A program made the position numbers and the translations under genes. Source: Marthasterias glacialis (taxonomy: Eukaryota; Echinodermata; Asteroidea; Forcipulatida; Asteriidae). From it: a stretch of 64,000 nt of DNA. This document shows positions 1 to 12,809 of the stretch, piece by piece. The first letter of the stretch is position 1; each line of letters begins with the position of its first letter. The stretch covers positions 8,958,963 to 9,022,962 of the forward strand of contig OU452231.1 in NCBI GenBank assembly GCA_911728455.2, given 5' to 3'. Below the pieces are notes generated by a model. That model searched no databases and had not been told where the DNA came from. It saw nothing but the letters and a program-made list of their open reading frames with translations.

Positions 1-455
1 CAGCAATTAGGTACTCAAGGCGCTTATTATAGTCATTTTTTTAACGACAGAATTTGGAAGTTTTTTTTGTTTTTTTTGTTTATAAATTATGAGACCCATT
101 TATGTAGCACCTTATAAGGGTTTATCCCATACTCTATTCTCCATCCCGGTGTAGACACTGTGTTTATGAAAGTGACCATACTCAAAACAATTTCTTTGTC
201 TCTTTCATACATGACACTTAAAACTGTAAATATTCTTTTTATTTATGATTAGTTATTTTTTTATCGTTATTATTAGTTATTGATTTGTAATTTCAACGGT
301 TTAGCACCATTCAGTGGCAACCGCTTCTCCCACATGGGTGCACACAACAATACAACATTATAGAATGACAGAGCACATGCACAACAATGATCTGTAGTGA
401 TTGAGCATAAACAAACCTATGTATGTGATTTGATTTGGGTTATTGGAATCCTTCT
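1..455. other. No gene seen
   Basis: AT-rich sequence with T runs near 61-81 and no frame, RNA or repeat that I can support. Confidence 0.5.
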
Positions 456-850
456 GGTGTCAAGTAAGCAGATTAGGCTTGAGGTGAGTTGTCCCAATTG
501 TCAAATCATTGGGTTTCAAGTAAGCAGATAAGGCTTACGGCAAGTCGTCCTAAATGTCTCGTATAGGGTGAATGGTAAGCAGATGGGGCGAGTCGTCCTA
601 ATTGTCGTGTCATTGGGTTTCAAGTCAGCAGATGAGGCTTACGGCAAGTCGTCCTTATTGTCACGTAAAGGGTGTATGGTAAATTAGATGAGGCTTGGGC
701 AGGTCGGCCTAATTGTCATGTTTATGGTATCGCGTAAGCAGATGAGGCTTGGCGAGTCGTCGTAGTTGTCACGTCATACGGTATAGGGTGAGAAGGCTTG
801 GCAAGTCGTCTTTATAATGTCATGTCTTATGAGGTAAGCAGATGGTGACC
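456..850. repeat. Degenerate tandem repeat, units about 45-62 bp
   Basis: Seven to eight imperfect units built around GTAAGCAGATGAGGCTT, then a GCAAGTCGTCC block and an ATTGTC-GTCAT block. Unit length varies through small deletions, so this is an old, decaying minisatellite. Some alternate units share extra bases (the second and fourth begin GGGTTTCAAGT), suggesting a two-unit higher-order repeat. Confidence 0.8.
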
Positions 851-3237
851 GATTTTTATCATGTCAAAGAAGACCCACCTGCTCCTACGTCCGGCTCTAA
901 TTTCCCTTGCATAATATTAAAACAAAAATAACTGGAACTCAATTTGCAAAATCCATACAATTAATCCTCTTTCAGACCTTAATCATGTGCATTTTTTTGA
1001 AATGCATCTTTACAGATGGGTTAAAAATGAGACAAAAATATAACACAATATAACATAAAATAACAATAATAATACTAATAACAACAAACACCAAATTACC
1101 TCCTTTTTCTTCCATGTTTCAGAACTTGTTATTTTCTTTCCTATGATAGATTAATAAAATCTTCTTTTAAATTAGGACTGTTTGGTGACTTCTCCCCACT
1201 AGCAGAAGTCATCCCCACCTGAAAAGGTCATATAATGCCATGTGAGACAGTATTTTCCCCCATCACACATGGCAACAAAAATATTATCATAAACTGGCTG
1301 GTTTTTATTTAGGCTAATTTATTACCGTTATACAAAGGTGGCGTAAGCTTCTAAGGTTTTCCCAACACTCCTTGTACCCTTCGATCCAGATCATGTAAAC
1401 GATGATAATCTCAAGTTGAAGTCTTGATTTTGACCGTTCAATATATTTGCTGTAGTCGCATTATGCTGTTGAGCCCTGCATTCATTAACCTTCTCTCTGA
1501 GTGGGGGGGGGGGTAGAAATGCTGGTGACTTGAGATGATGTTATTAATGTTTTAGAATGCTGGAGTCGGTGGTTCGCATCCCATCCAAGTAGTTTGTCTG
1601 TATAATAATGAGTTTCCGCAGGACTTGGGAAAGCACCGAGTGTATGTGCTTATACACACACTGTTGTTGTATCAACCTTTATTCAAGCAAAAAGCAACAT
1701 ATTAAGCAGGAAAAGAAACAAGGAACATTAAAAGCCCAGGACGAAACCTGTCACAAAGTGGTCCAGGTAATGGCTGCTCAAAGTACCATAAAAAAATAAA
1801 CACAAACAAAATACCAAAACAAATACACGAGAAGAGGTAAACAATAAAATATATAGAAATGATTGTGTTGGACTGAAGCAACCTGGTACAGATACTTCAG
1901 GTACTGATAAAGGGTTTGTTTAATAGTAAAACTATTTTACACTGGGTTTTGAATCATTTATTTTTCGATCGATTTGTTAAAATACATATTTTTAAAAGAC
2001 ATTTGTTGGGCTGTCCTTTTGTATGTTTGCGACCTGCTCACTATCGAACCACGATGACAAACCCCTTGCTGTGTTCCGAAAAGGTCAACTGCATTTAAAA
2101 TCCCACCTCGTTCTATTTTTTGTTTTGTTTTGTTTTGTTTTCAGAGCAAAACACAAACACTTAGGCTAAAATCAATAAAACCCCGCTGGCGAATAATAGT
2201 GGAGATACCCTACGATGCCTCAACGACTTGACTCACAGCCGCAAAATCTATACCTTTTGCCCTCACCGTGTTGCGATGTTGTTTGCCACTCGAGTGGGGG
2301 AAAGCGTGGTTTTAATGGAATTATGAAAAATGAGAAAAAAAACATGCAAGAATGATAAAGGGCTGATACGAAACCGGTGTAACTGGGGTAAGTGGATTTG
2401 CCAAAAGTTAAAGGGTCATCGGTGGTGAGAAAGGGTGTCTCAAATGAGCAGCAATAACATTTAAGTGGAGGTATGCGTTTAGTCGTAGGTAAGGGAAGTG
2501 CATTTCATACCTGTGGATCTGTAATTGGAAATAATTATTGCATGTGCAGAAAGCGAAACTTGTTTAAGTGTATTTATGGTAAAAAAAATAGTAATAATAA
2601 TAAAAAAAAATAAAAAAGGAGAACGGTGTAAACGATGACGAGTGATCTAAATCTCACGGGGCGCTCAGGGGTCACCTCAACTTTTCAGAGGGTATAAGGC
2701 TGCACGATGCAAATTGCGAAATCGCTTGGGTTAGTAAACTATGACAACGGGAACAATGGGGGAACGTCGATGGGATGGGGGATGACGCAGACTGTGACCA
2801 CACCCAATGTATGTACGCCACCTCGTTTAAATACAAAGCATAATTATTTAACAACGCGTGGTGAAACATGCAGATAAATAAATTATATGCATTTGTCATT
2901 TATTGCCGTACTTGTTAATATAAGGTCTGCCACGTGGCTCTGAAAGTAATAGCAACAGCAAGATAAACTTAACTGTGAATTAAAAACGTCCATTTAAAGG
3001 AGCAGTACAAACGTAAATTATGTTACACCTGAACTTAAATAAGTAACTACTTTACAGAGAAATTAATTAAGTAGATTAATTAATAAAAGAACAAAAACAG
3101 CAAAAGTGTAAACAGAAAATCTAAACAATTAAACAAAAAATCTGATATTTAAAGTGAACCGTAATAAAACCGAGCAAAAATATGCCAATAATTAAAACAA
3201 AACGTACAGCTCTAAAATGTTAGCTGTGAGCATTGAT
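851..3237. other. No gene seen
   Basis: Non-coding, AT-rich. It holds a G run at about 1502-1512 and a (TTTTG)n tract at about 2117-2141. The short open frames here have no recognisable motifs. Confidence 0.5.
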
Positions 3238-3600
3238 TTAAAGGATTTGCTCAGCATTGGTAATATTGAAATATTAAAGATTCCTATGATATATAGATGG
3301 TCATGGTGGAAATCTTTCTTTGAAATATTTTTTTCCCTCGAAATGCTGTAAGCTTAGTTTTTGAGAAACAGTTTTGATCTCACGATTCCAAAACCCGATG
3401 TTTTAAAACAGTGAAATCTTACAACAAGTGACATCGTATAATAAGGTTTTTCACTATTTTCTTGTGATGATTATAAAGCTTCAACTTTCACACTAGGTTT
3501 GTTGTTTCATGTATGTGTTGGGTCACATAAAGTGCAGGTATTGGTCTTTTGACAATTATAAATGTTGTCCTCTAATTGTGTACGGTATGCTAGTCACGCA
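3238..3600 (-). mobile_element. TTAA-flanked miniature element, subgroup C copy 1
   Basis: The left end is TTAA followed by AGGATTTGCTCAGCATTGGT, close to the terminal repeat of the subgroup A elements. The interior, read on the minus strand, matches the element near 35.3 kb along most of its length, including the shared core at 3477-3500 (AACCTGTGAAAATTT-type, diverged). The right end is indistinct, so the end coordinate is approximate. Confidence 0.6.
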
Positions 3601-5140
3601 GATTGATTCGCTAGTTGTTTAGTATAAGGTTTAGTAAATCAGTTTGTAGAAAGGCTTGAGCCCTGACGACAAAAAAAAGAAGGGAAAAAAGCAACTTTAG
3701 TGAGTGCATATAGACACTCTATAAAGCCCTGATGTTGGTAATGGTCCCGACGTAATTTACAATCGTAGTAGCCAGCCCTGTCACGCTATTAACGAAACAC
3801 ACACGTCTTTTGCCCAGTTTTCTTGGGTTCCTTACCGATGCGAAAAATAAAAATGCGTATCCGGACTATAATGTGATGTTTCAAGCTATCTTGGAAATTA
3901 ATTCGATGTGATATGTTTCTTGCTTGTCAGTCAGCACCGTGTACGTGCGTCTGACACATTATACTGTACTCGGCGCGGACCCGGACGTGTCAAAACAAAT
4001 GGGTTCCCCGCAACACAGGTCGGTAGCCGGTGATCTTTTTTAAGCGGCTAATTTTAATTTCGAGGAGTACACTCTCACGGAGACAATGTCATCTTACTGA
4101 TCGAGATGGTTCAAAGTTCAAATGGAGTAAGGAATGAATGTTGCAATGTTTTGTTCAAGCATTCCCCCCCCATGTTGAATTGTATCGACTTTTCGATCTT
4201 GATTTTGATGTTTGAAAGATGAATCACATTTTAAAAGATTAATGTGAAGAATACCTATCAGCTAACTGATGTAGTGTTGCCAATTTAAAATTGATTTAAA
4301 ATGGATTTTTATCGGCTTTTGACTGATAGTTTTAGTTGTTTTAAATTCGCTCGTGGCACTTGACTGCTTCTCGTTCGACAGTACGGCAGAGGGGCACAAG
4401 ACATGCCCCACAGGGCGCACCACACTAAATAGGCTCCCCTAGCAACCGATGCTAAATGCTAAACATTCAAAAATACTCGAAAATATATTTAAAAAGTCTC
4501 TCAGCCTCTAGAAAACAAATCGAATATGTTTTCTCACGACTGAAGTTCGTTTTTATTTTCAATTTTTATTAGGCTAGCCGTTGAGAATCCAAAATAAAAT
4601 ACCCCTGAACAAGTAAATTTGCCAGACTCAATCTTGAAAAAATGGCCCTTCACTTTTAACATGGGACACTTTTTAGAGGGCTAGTGTACCCCAAATTTTC
4701 CAGGATGGAAGTCAACAACTCAATGGGAAAAATGTTAGACCATTTTTCAACAATTCACAATACCCATGACCTTTAAATCTTTGATTTACAGCAAACAGTT
4801 GTTGGTTTACATTTATTAATGAGGATCGGTGCATGGATTTCTCTCCGTGTAGTGCAAACTACAGTCATTGCGCCCTCTCTTGGTGGCCACGAAAAATTGT
4901 TTTCGTGTCCAGTACTTAAAGACGTTGGGATATAATTATACACCAACAGTCAGTATTTTTTTCATTCGTCCGAATACGCAGAACTGTAACATAATAGCTT
5001 CATAATTGTTGTCATTAGGTTTTAAGTTTACAAAGTGGAAATCAATGTGTGTATATTTTGAATCAGTTTTCACACTTCTCAACATATTCACGGGAATGGC
5101 ATTATTTAATGCTGTATTGATACGTATTGTATTGTATTGT
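3601..5140. other. No gene seen
   Basis: Non-coding, AT-rich sequence without recognisable coding or RNA features. Confidence 0.5.
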
Positions 5141-5620
5141 CAAGTTAAAGGTTTGAAACACCACAAAGTTAAACGTTTGAAACACAATCAAGTTAAACGT
5201 TTTGAAACACCATCAAGTTAAAAGGTTTGAAACACCATCAAGTTAAAGATTTGAAACACCATCAAGTTAAAGGTTTGAAACAACATCAAGTTAAAGGTTT
5301 GAAACACCATCAACTTAAAGGTTTGAAACATCATCAAGTTATAGAGGTTTGGAACACCACTAATTCAAAAGGTTTGAGACATCAGGTTAAATTTTGAAAC
5401 CATCAAGTCAAAAGGTTTGAGACACCATCAAGTTAAATTTTTGAAACCATCAAGTTAAAAGTTTAAAACGCTATCAAGTTAAAAGTTTGAAACACCATCA
5501 AGTTAAGGGTTTGAAACACCATCAAGTTAAAAGTTTAAAACGCTATCAAGTTAAAAGTTTGAAACACCATCAAGTTAGATGTTTGAAATACAGTTAAGTT
5601 AAAGGTTTGAAACACCAAGT
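5141..5620. repeat. 24-bp tandem repeat, about 20 units
   Basis: Units of the form CATCAAGTTAAAGGTTTGAA plus ACAC. Some units are shortened (ACCATCAAGTT), and a pair of adjacent units around 5455-5500 recurs at 5520-5570, showing later segmental duplication inside the array. The first units stay open in one frame because 24 is a multiple of three; that peptide has no support as a gene. Confidence 0.9.
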
Positions 5621-8600
5621 TGCCAATAAACACAAAACACAGCCAATTTGTGAACATGTTATCTAAATGTTGTAAAGAATAATACTGCCCACCGGCTTAT
5701 GCTTTTAATGGGATTATGTGCGAGTCTATAGTGTGCTTATTTAAATCTGGCAGATTAAAATAAGAACCGGTGTTGGGTAATAATCCCTCAGCTCGTAAAG
5801 TGTTTCAGACAAAAAATATTTCCAAGGAACTTTTTTACTGGTCTCAAGTATATTAAAAAAGACGTCAGTTTAACAATCGTAAATAATATTTTTTTCAAAG
5901 AGTACAAATCAATGTAATGAACCAAAATAAAAACAAACAAACAAACAACCCAACAAATAAAGGAGAAAAAGAGCAGATTTGAACGACGTTTATAAATTAT
6001 AACTACGATAGCAAACAATGTATTCTAGCATTCCATAGATCGTGTCCATTCAGACACTGTAATAAATATCTTGCAGACAGCACAATAACACATCAATTCA
6101 GTGATGATTAACTGGATCATAGCTTCATGATTTCCCTGGGGGCGTTTGCTAAATTATTATGATGAAAATAATGACAGTTAGATGCCTCTGCATCGCTGTC
6201 CATATGGCCGTGTGGGTATGTGGCTGAACATCATCCGTCGGGGGCTTACGGGCTGTTAAGAATCGTGGTTGGGGTTTTTCTTCTCTGCGTGGAGTAGAAT
6301 GTGAAAAATGTCAATGGGATTGGACTTAACTTGTGTTAATTATGACAAATAATAAACAAGGTACATATAACTTACGGAAGAGTATCATTTTTTATTCAAG
6401 GGTTAAGTGGGATAAAGTTGATATTGTGAAGTTGCTCGCCCATTGAGCTGCTTGACTGTTTTCGTTGGGTGTTCAGGGTGTTACCGTCTTAACGATGATC
6501 GTGCGATGATTGCTACCCACAAGCTCTTATTTAGGGAAGACAAAAAGGCATTTCCAATTCGTAACTTCGTTATTGTTGGTATTCGATTTGAAAGTTGTGG
6601 TTACTGGCTAAACTCATGTCTTACACAAGCATCGACTGTTTCCACTTCTGCCGTTATTTTTTTTGGTTGAAGCAAATGAAGCAAATGGTTCTTGACTTTC
6701 GTGGTTTTAGTGGTGTCCTCACAAGATTCATAGGCCAATCAAATGCACCTGTTTGCTTTACTGACCTTATGATGTTAAGCGCGTCTCGAGATTATTACTC
6801 AAGTAGATAAATGAATTCATTTAGAAAAGGGAACATTTTTACAGAACGAAGTGGTGGTTTAATAGTGATCGTGTACATTTCATAGTTAATTTGTAGCACA
6901 CGATATTGATTATCTCGGTTTTTGGTATGTAATGTCAATCGGAGTGGAGTGTGGGCAATATCGAAGACCGTAACACACGAACAACGCATGGAGTCAAAAT
7001 GACAGAAGTACTGGAAGACTCGAATTGACTCAGAGCTAAATGTCAGCCTTACGTTACGGTACACCGAGTTTATAATTTATTTAGTCGCCTCATGCACCGT
7101 GTTTTTATTTAGTAGTCATAAAACAGACGTCGTCAACATTTCACCCAGTCAACTGGGCCCGCAGGCATACATGCTTATACAGTCCTATCTGATATTAAAC
7201 GAAAGATAAAGATAAAAAGGATAGACGATAAATATCTGGACAAGTATTTACAACCCCCGGCAATACCACGCCTGGTATAGAACAGTTATTACGGGTTCTT
7301 TATCTCTTAATGACTTATAGTGTACCAGCAGTATGACGTCCATATTCATTCACCGGATTGTCTTTGGAGAGTTAAAAGAGAAAAATAAAAATGGCTAATG
7401 AGTATTTTTTTTTTATGAAAAAGCGCAATGCGTACCTTTCAGTCAAATTCCTTGTTTGTAATAGCAAGTTATTGATACTGAGTTTAACTGTATGACAAAG
7501 GGCCAGACTAATTTTTATATATCAGCCTGAGTTTGACTTACGTTCACTTGAACAGAAGACTAGACATCAAAACATAACCGCACACCCAGATAAACGTCTA
7601 TTAACTTCATCTTCACCAAAAGTTGCTTGTGACGTGGGTTGGGACGTTGGCGGCTCACTTCACCTCACACAGGCCCCGAAGTATGCGATTGCGAAGTGAA
7701 TTCTGACGTCAGCGCATGTCGCCTCAATTTATATACGGATGATTTGCCGCGCATTTCAAGAGAGTTTTATGCGTGCGCGGTAAAATATAGCACCAATGCA
7801 ATGTACTTCGCTGGAAGCAAGCTGATAACGCTGAAATTCAAAGGTGCTCTCAAATCTCTATCCTTAACGTGTAGCAACCGTCTTCGTCACATCTCTGGTT
7901 GGGGTGGGGGGATTGTCGCTTTTTTCGAGACGCTTTGTAACTGTAGGGGAAAGGGCCTTATATTAATGTTATTATGTATGTATGAATGTACATGTATGAA
8001 CGTGTTGTCGGGACCGATACGGACCAAAAATCATTTTGGAATGTGGCTGATTAAGTCAATGTTTTAATTTGTTAGAAACAACAGCGTTTACGAGCCGTCA
8101 AAAGCAAGCCGTTACTTTCTTAAATGACTGCGTCTAATAACCGTAGCATCGAAGCGGGGCAAGCATTTGCAGTCATTGATTGCCATCGCCGTTACCCGCA
8201 GCCTGCGTCTTCAATTTGGACGCAGTTTCGTGTTCTTAGGAACCGGGCATCAGGGCATCCCGTCCATTGTATCAGATGCGGAACCCAAATGGCCGCATAA
8301 CAAAGAATTTTACTCCGTCTTATCTTCTCCTGTTTGTACTGGATGGGGAGGGGGAGTTGGGGAGGGAGACGAGAGAGCACATTGTGCACGCTCCGGATCT
8401 TCAAATCAATCGTCATGTACTATCTGAGGGCAAGAGTCTGGATTTGTTTTCATGTGATAGTTTACATTAACACGCCATTACATTAATCAGCCGCTGGTAC
8501 AAAATGTTAATGTATTTCCAGTGAGTCGTATAAAAGTCACAACTAATGAAGTGCAATGAAGCTGACCAAACTATCCATACAGATTGACCATTAAGCCGCC

Positions 8601-10164
8601 CAGCTGTGAAAGTAAGCAAGGACAATGGGACAAAATGATGCATTTATGCGCAGCATAATAATACGCAAGTCCTTGTCATATTATAGTAAAAAGCAATAAT
8701 CATTTTTAAAGTTAAAACGTTTTTCAAGTCGATAATATTATATCCAAGGGCAACTAATTGATTTAATGGGAATTTGGAGGTAATTTGAGTAGGTTTCTCT
8801 TGTTTTTACTCCAAGCGAAGGAATTTATTTTTTTAATATCGACCTTTTTATTGTATGAAATTTGACAAAGGATCTAGGTTTGCAGAAAAAAATTATTTCT
8901 TGCCCTTGTGCTATTCCTTTGGGAGATGCATATTCAAGTGATTTTTAAAGAAACAGTGTACATTATTTTTTTTCAAAACGAAGTGATGAGTTTTAATCTG
9001 AAAGCCAAGCCAACGATTGTGCAAAGCATTTTGTTCAGCTTTCGCTGAAACACATCATCTAGTGTGTGTGGACACGATAAGAAGAAGAAGAAGATCTGAA
9101 AGCCCAATGATTATAAATGTTCTCAAGTTCAACAATTCCAGAGATTAAATGTCCTCCGGATCACCAGCTTAATAGTCGAGGCATAGAGCTGTAGCTCTAT
9201 CTTCGAGTTATAAATAGGCCTACTTAAAGAAACTGAGCACTTAATATCTCATCTCCAAGAAATCTGAATAGAACTCCTTAGTTTCCAGATTAGGGTTAAT
9301 TCATTTCTTGAATAATATCACCCGTAACCTATTGTAAGGTTTCAATTCATTTAACGACTAGATTCAATGATTAAAACGTGACAGAGTTGTTGAACCCCAA
9401 GAGATGTCAGATCCGCTAGCTTTTGGACGTTCCACAATGGACGTCTGAATTTCGTTCGTTTGATCCAGATAAAATCCAACGTGTTTTCAATGCCGTACAA
9501 TAAGGAGACAGACGAGTAAAACTTAACAAAAATGTGAACATACAGTGCTCCATGATACATTCACGTCTGTCCATGAGAAGCAGGAACATAGCAAGCCTTG
9601 TACACAATATGACTCATAGACATTCTCTAGATTCCCATTAATTAAGAAGCGAGTTTTGTTGCTGGTATCACGCGGCGTTGTGTTTTTGTCATATTGGTTT
9701 CTACACTCAGAGAGATTGAGAAACATATTCGGTAAAGGACTCCATACTATTTGCAGGATCGCTCAAATGATTTTGAAAATACAGTTTTTCTCGTTAACCC
9801 TATCAGAGGATTCGGGGGGATGGGGAGGGGGCAAAATGTGCCTGGTTATTTATGCTATAGCGTTATTTAGTTATTTATTTATAACGGCTATAGTATTGTA
9901 GGCCTAAGCCGATCGCTGCCATTTTTGTTACTTTCATTGGTATTTTATTATCTAGTGTCATAAGCCATTTAGAAATCTAATGGGCTGCACTGTTACCACA
10001 GCAACCATTTTTTTTTTACTTTGGTACCCATGTTTTCACACTATAATATATCTTTTTATATACAATTTAAAACTATTAACCATTTTTTGATTTATTTTTT
10101 TAAAGAGTGAAACTGGAGTGTCACGTGACTATCTAAAATGCATCAATGAGAATTCAAAATGGCC
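5621..10164. other. No gene seen
   Basis: Contains a 142-codon open frame at 7639-8067 (plus) with no recognisable domain, several shorter frames, a (GAA)n tract near 9080-9096 and T-rich runs. None is supported as a gene. Confidence 0.45.
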
Positions 10165-10400
10165 ACCAAAACTGCTTACATACTGAGTGTAAAGTCCATA
10201 TCAGTATCCTCCAGTGAAGTAGTTCCGTCTGTAAGACTGAATAAGTCATGGAAATTGTGTTTGAAGACACCACAAATCAGCGTAGCTTATTTCGCTTGCC
10301 GCAATCGAAATAAGCCTGATGTGCGCGCGCAAAAAATCGCTGACAAAACATAAATTCTTTTTCATTGTTTTCACGAGAACATGATTGCATAATGTTGATG
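10165..10400 (+). repeat. Dispersed hairpin-bearing repeat, copy 1
   Basis: Aligns by eye over roughly 200 bases with 21735-21965 and 51160-51395. Its core holds a 9-bp inverted repeat, CTTATTTCG and CGAAATAAG, around an 11-base loop near 10286-10314, followed by a TGTGCGCG segment and a conserved CATTGTTTTCAC block. No terminal repeats or coding capacity seen. Confidence 0.65.
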
Positions 10401-10738
10401 ACGTTTTCACTGGTTGGTTTTGGTGATGTCTATTAGAAACTAGGGCATGGGAATTAAATTACTCTTGTTTCCCTTCAATACCAAAAGGCGTGTTGCAAAT
10501 TCTACAAACATTCATGTTTTTCAATGAAAACCTTTCAACATTCTCAACAATAGTTGATATGAAGTTGTAGCAAAATTAAAATTGAAACCCAAAGACTGTG
10601 TTCGAAACTGGAGGCGCTCCAAAAGCGATATGACGCTTGAAAATACTTAAAGGGAACGACTCAAACATGTTGAAGCTGTTGCTTTAATAAAACATCTTTG
10701 AGTCTTTCCTCGTTAAAGTTCGACTCATATACTGCCGG

Positions 10739-11091
10739 TTTAAAGGCAAAGCTCAACATTCTGGTAAAGTGTCTGTAATGCTACCATTCTTTTCTTTGCA
10801 CAAATCAAGATATTTGTAATAAAACCAACCTGTGAAAATTTCAGCTCATTTCGTTGTTTTGTTTGTGAGAAAACGGTAAATGCATTCAGCAATATTATAC
10901 GCATTCCCAGGCAGAGTTTTGGTCTCACATGAGACGAAAATTACTTGTTGTTCTTATTTCATATTTCTTTTATTTTTCATTTTATCTTAATTTTCTACCA
11001 TCATTATCTTGGTACCTTGTGAGGTATAGGCTATGTCAATCTGTGAACATTTATGTTTTTCTTTCTTACCAATGTTGAGCTGGGGCTTCAA
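10739..11091 (+). mobile_element. TTAA-flanked miniature element, subgroup A copy 1
   Basis: About 353 bases. The ends are TTAAAGGCAAAGCTCAACAT on the left and the inverted match ACCAATGTTGAGCTGGGGCT on the right. The shared core AACCTGTGAAAATTT with following GCTCA is at 10827-10848, and a near-palindrome (AGTTTTGGTCTCA, TGAGACGAAAAT) sits near the centre at 10915-10940. It is the reverse complement of the element at 12458. Non-autonomous; the TTAA target is typical of piggyBac-like elements, which is inference. Confidence 0.8.
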
Positions 11092-12457
11092 AGAGCATCC
11101 ATTTTTCTTCTTATCTTGTTAATTAAGTGGTCATCTTGTGGTTCTAATAACGTGTAATCCCGTTGTAATGCACCCATCTATCTCGCTATTGACAACATTG
11201 TTAAGGGTATGTTGACTTTAAGGAGATGATAACCGCGGAGTCAACAGCAGCCTCTCTAGTATCACGTGGAATTGTGGATGGTTGCGCAGTATCTGTAGAG
11301 TATAAACTATTAACTGTGATTTTCATAATGAAGGGAACTGTACAATCAAATGGACACTCAGGCGGCAGGTGAATGCTCTCCGGTTTTATGAACCGCTGAG
11401 TAATCGTAGATGATGGCTGATCCAAAGTAAATTGTAACATGATCGCAAATCTATTTGAGGACTCCTCAATATACAGACGAAAATAATATACACAAATTGT
11501 AAAAGCAAATCTGCTAGAGCGCAAACCATTGTAGCTGTGGGAAATTTCAAAGTGCTTTCAGACGAGAAAACAATTACACCAAAAGTTGAGCAAAACGGAG
11601 AGGAAAGCACAAAGTAACTAGTTGTCCGAGACCCAAAGCCGTTACTGTAGCCAAGGCGACCGGTAAGAGAAGTCAAGCACCAACCACAAGAAGCGCAGAC
11701 TGTGCATGTAGTTTATTGCTCATTTTTAAAAAGGGAACATTAAATTAATGTGAGCGGATGGGATTTTTTCTGCAGAAAACTTCGTCGCAATGGCAAAGTA
11801 TTAACCAATCAAATGAGCTTGTTTGCAAAGAGTATTTGCTATTCCTAATGAATATTCATTACCATTCTTCGGGTTTGTGTGTTGCTGTCGCTTGTATACT
11901 GTACATGTCATGAATCCAATTTTATGATGTACTTAAATCTCGCTCAGCATACTTTAGTACACATTGTACCTTACACTGAAGTAAGATCATTTACAAAACT
12001 ATACTTGCTTTTGTTTCTTCATGTTTTGAACATGATATACGATTAATTCACTAAACATTTTCTGTTTCAGCGTTGCTGTATTTTCGAAGTTTTAATATCG
12101 TTTTTTTTTTCTGGTCAGTTTCAACAAACATTAATTCAATTTCATTTAATAACGCATATTCGAGTTCACACATTTTGTTTTTGCCAAATTCGATCAAACT
12201 AGGTTTTCTTTTTAGCTACTTATTTTGCATTCAATTTCGTTTCCCTGCACACATGATTTCCGTTCTTCTCACTCAGGTTCGCGTCAGCCATTCTTTTTCA
12301 TTTACGGGTATTTGAGACTACATTTTCAACATTCTTTGGATAAATGTGTATACTACCAGTGTTTACAATAAAATAAATAGACTGCGCAAATATTGAGCGC
12401 AGTCTATAACTTTCGAGGACCTTGTACATGATTTTAAAAAAGAAAGGAGAATTCGTG
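11092..12457. other. No gene seen
   Basis: Spacer between two oppositely oriented miniature elements; short frames only (longest about 107 codons, no motif). Confidence 0.45.
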
Positions 12458-12809
12458 TTAAAGGCCCAGCTCAACATTGGTAAGAAGAAAAACTTAAGTG
12501 TTCACTGATTTACATAAACCTTACGTTGTATAAAGACAATGATGGTAGAAAACTCTCCTTGAGATATTTCTGCCTGAAGTGTTATCGTTTTTAAATACTA
12601 AATGAAATAAGATCCAAAATTAGTTTTCGTCTCAGTGAGACGAAAACTCTGCCAATAGGAATGCATACAAAAATGCTGAATTACCTCGCAAATGTGAAAA
12701 ACGAAATGAGCTGAAATTTGCACAACTTGGTTTTATTAACAATATCTCGATTTGGGCAAAGAATAGAAGCATTTACAGACACTTTACCAATGTTGAGCTG
12801 GGGCTTTAA
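12458..12809 (-). mobile_element. TTAA-flanked miniature element, subgroup A copy 2
   Basis: 352 bases bounded by TTAA at 12458-12461 and 12806-12809. The terminal inverted repeats of about 25 bases differ at one position (TTAAAGGCCCAGCTCAACAT against TTAAAGCCCCAGCTCAACAT). A perfect 13-bp-arm palindrome (AGTTTTCGTCTCA, one base, TGAGACGAAAACT) at 12622-12648 sits at the exact middle. The core motif is present on the minus strand near 12707-12730. No coding capacity. Confidence 0.88.

Noticed and set aside
7639-8067. 142-codon open frame, one of the longest outside the receptor
   Set aside because: No recognisable domain, no splice or promoter support, and includes low-complexity G-rich sequence. 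Its LYTDD stretch was considered as a reverse-transcriptase box, but no neighbouring RT blocks are present.
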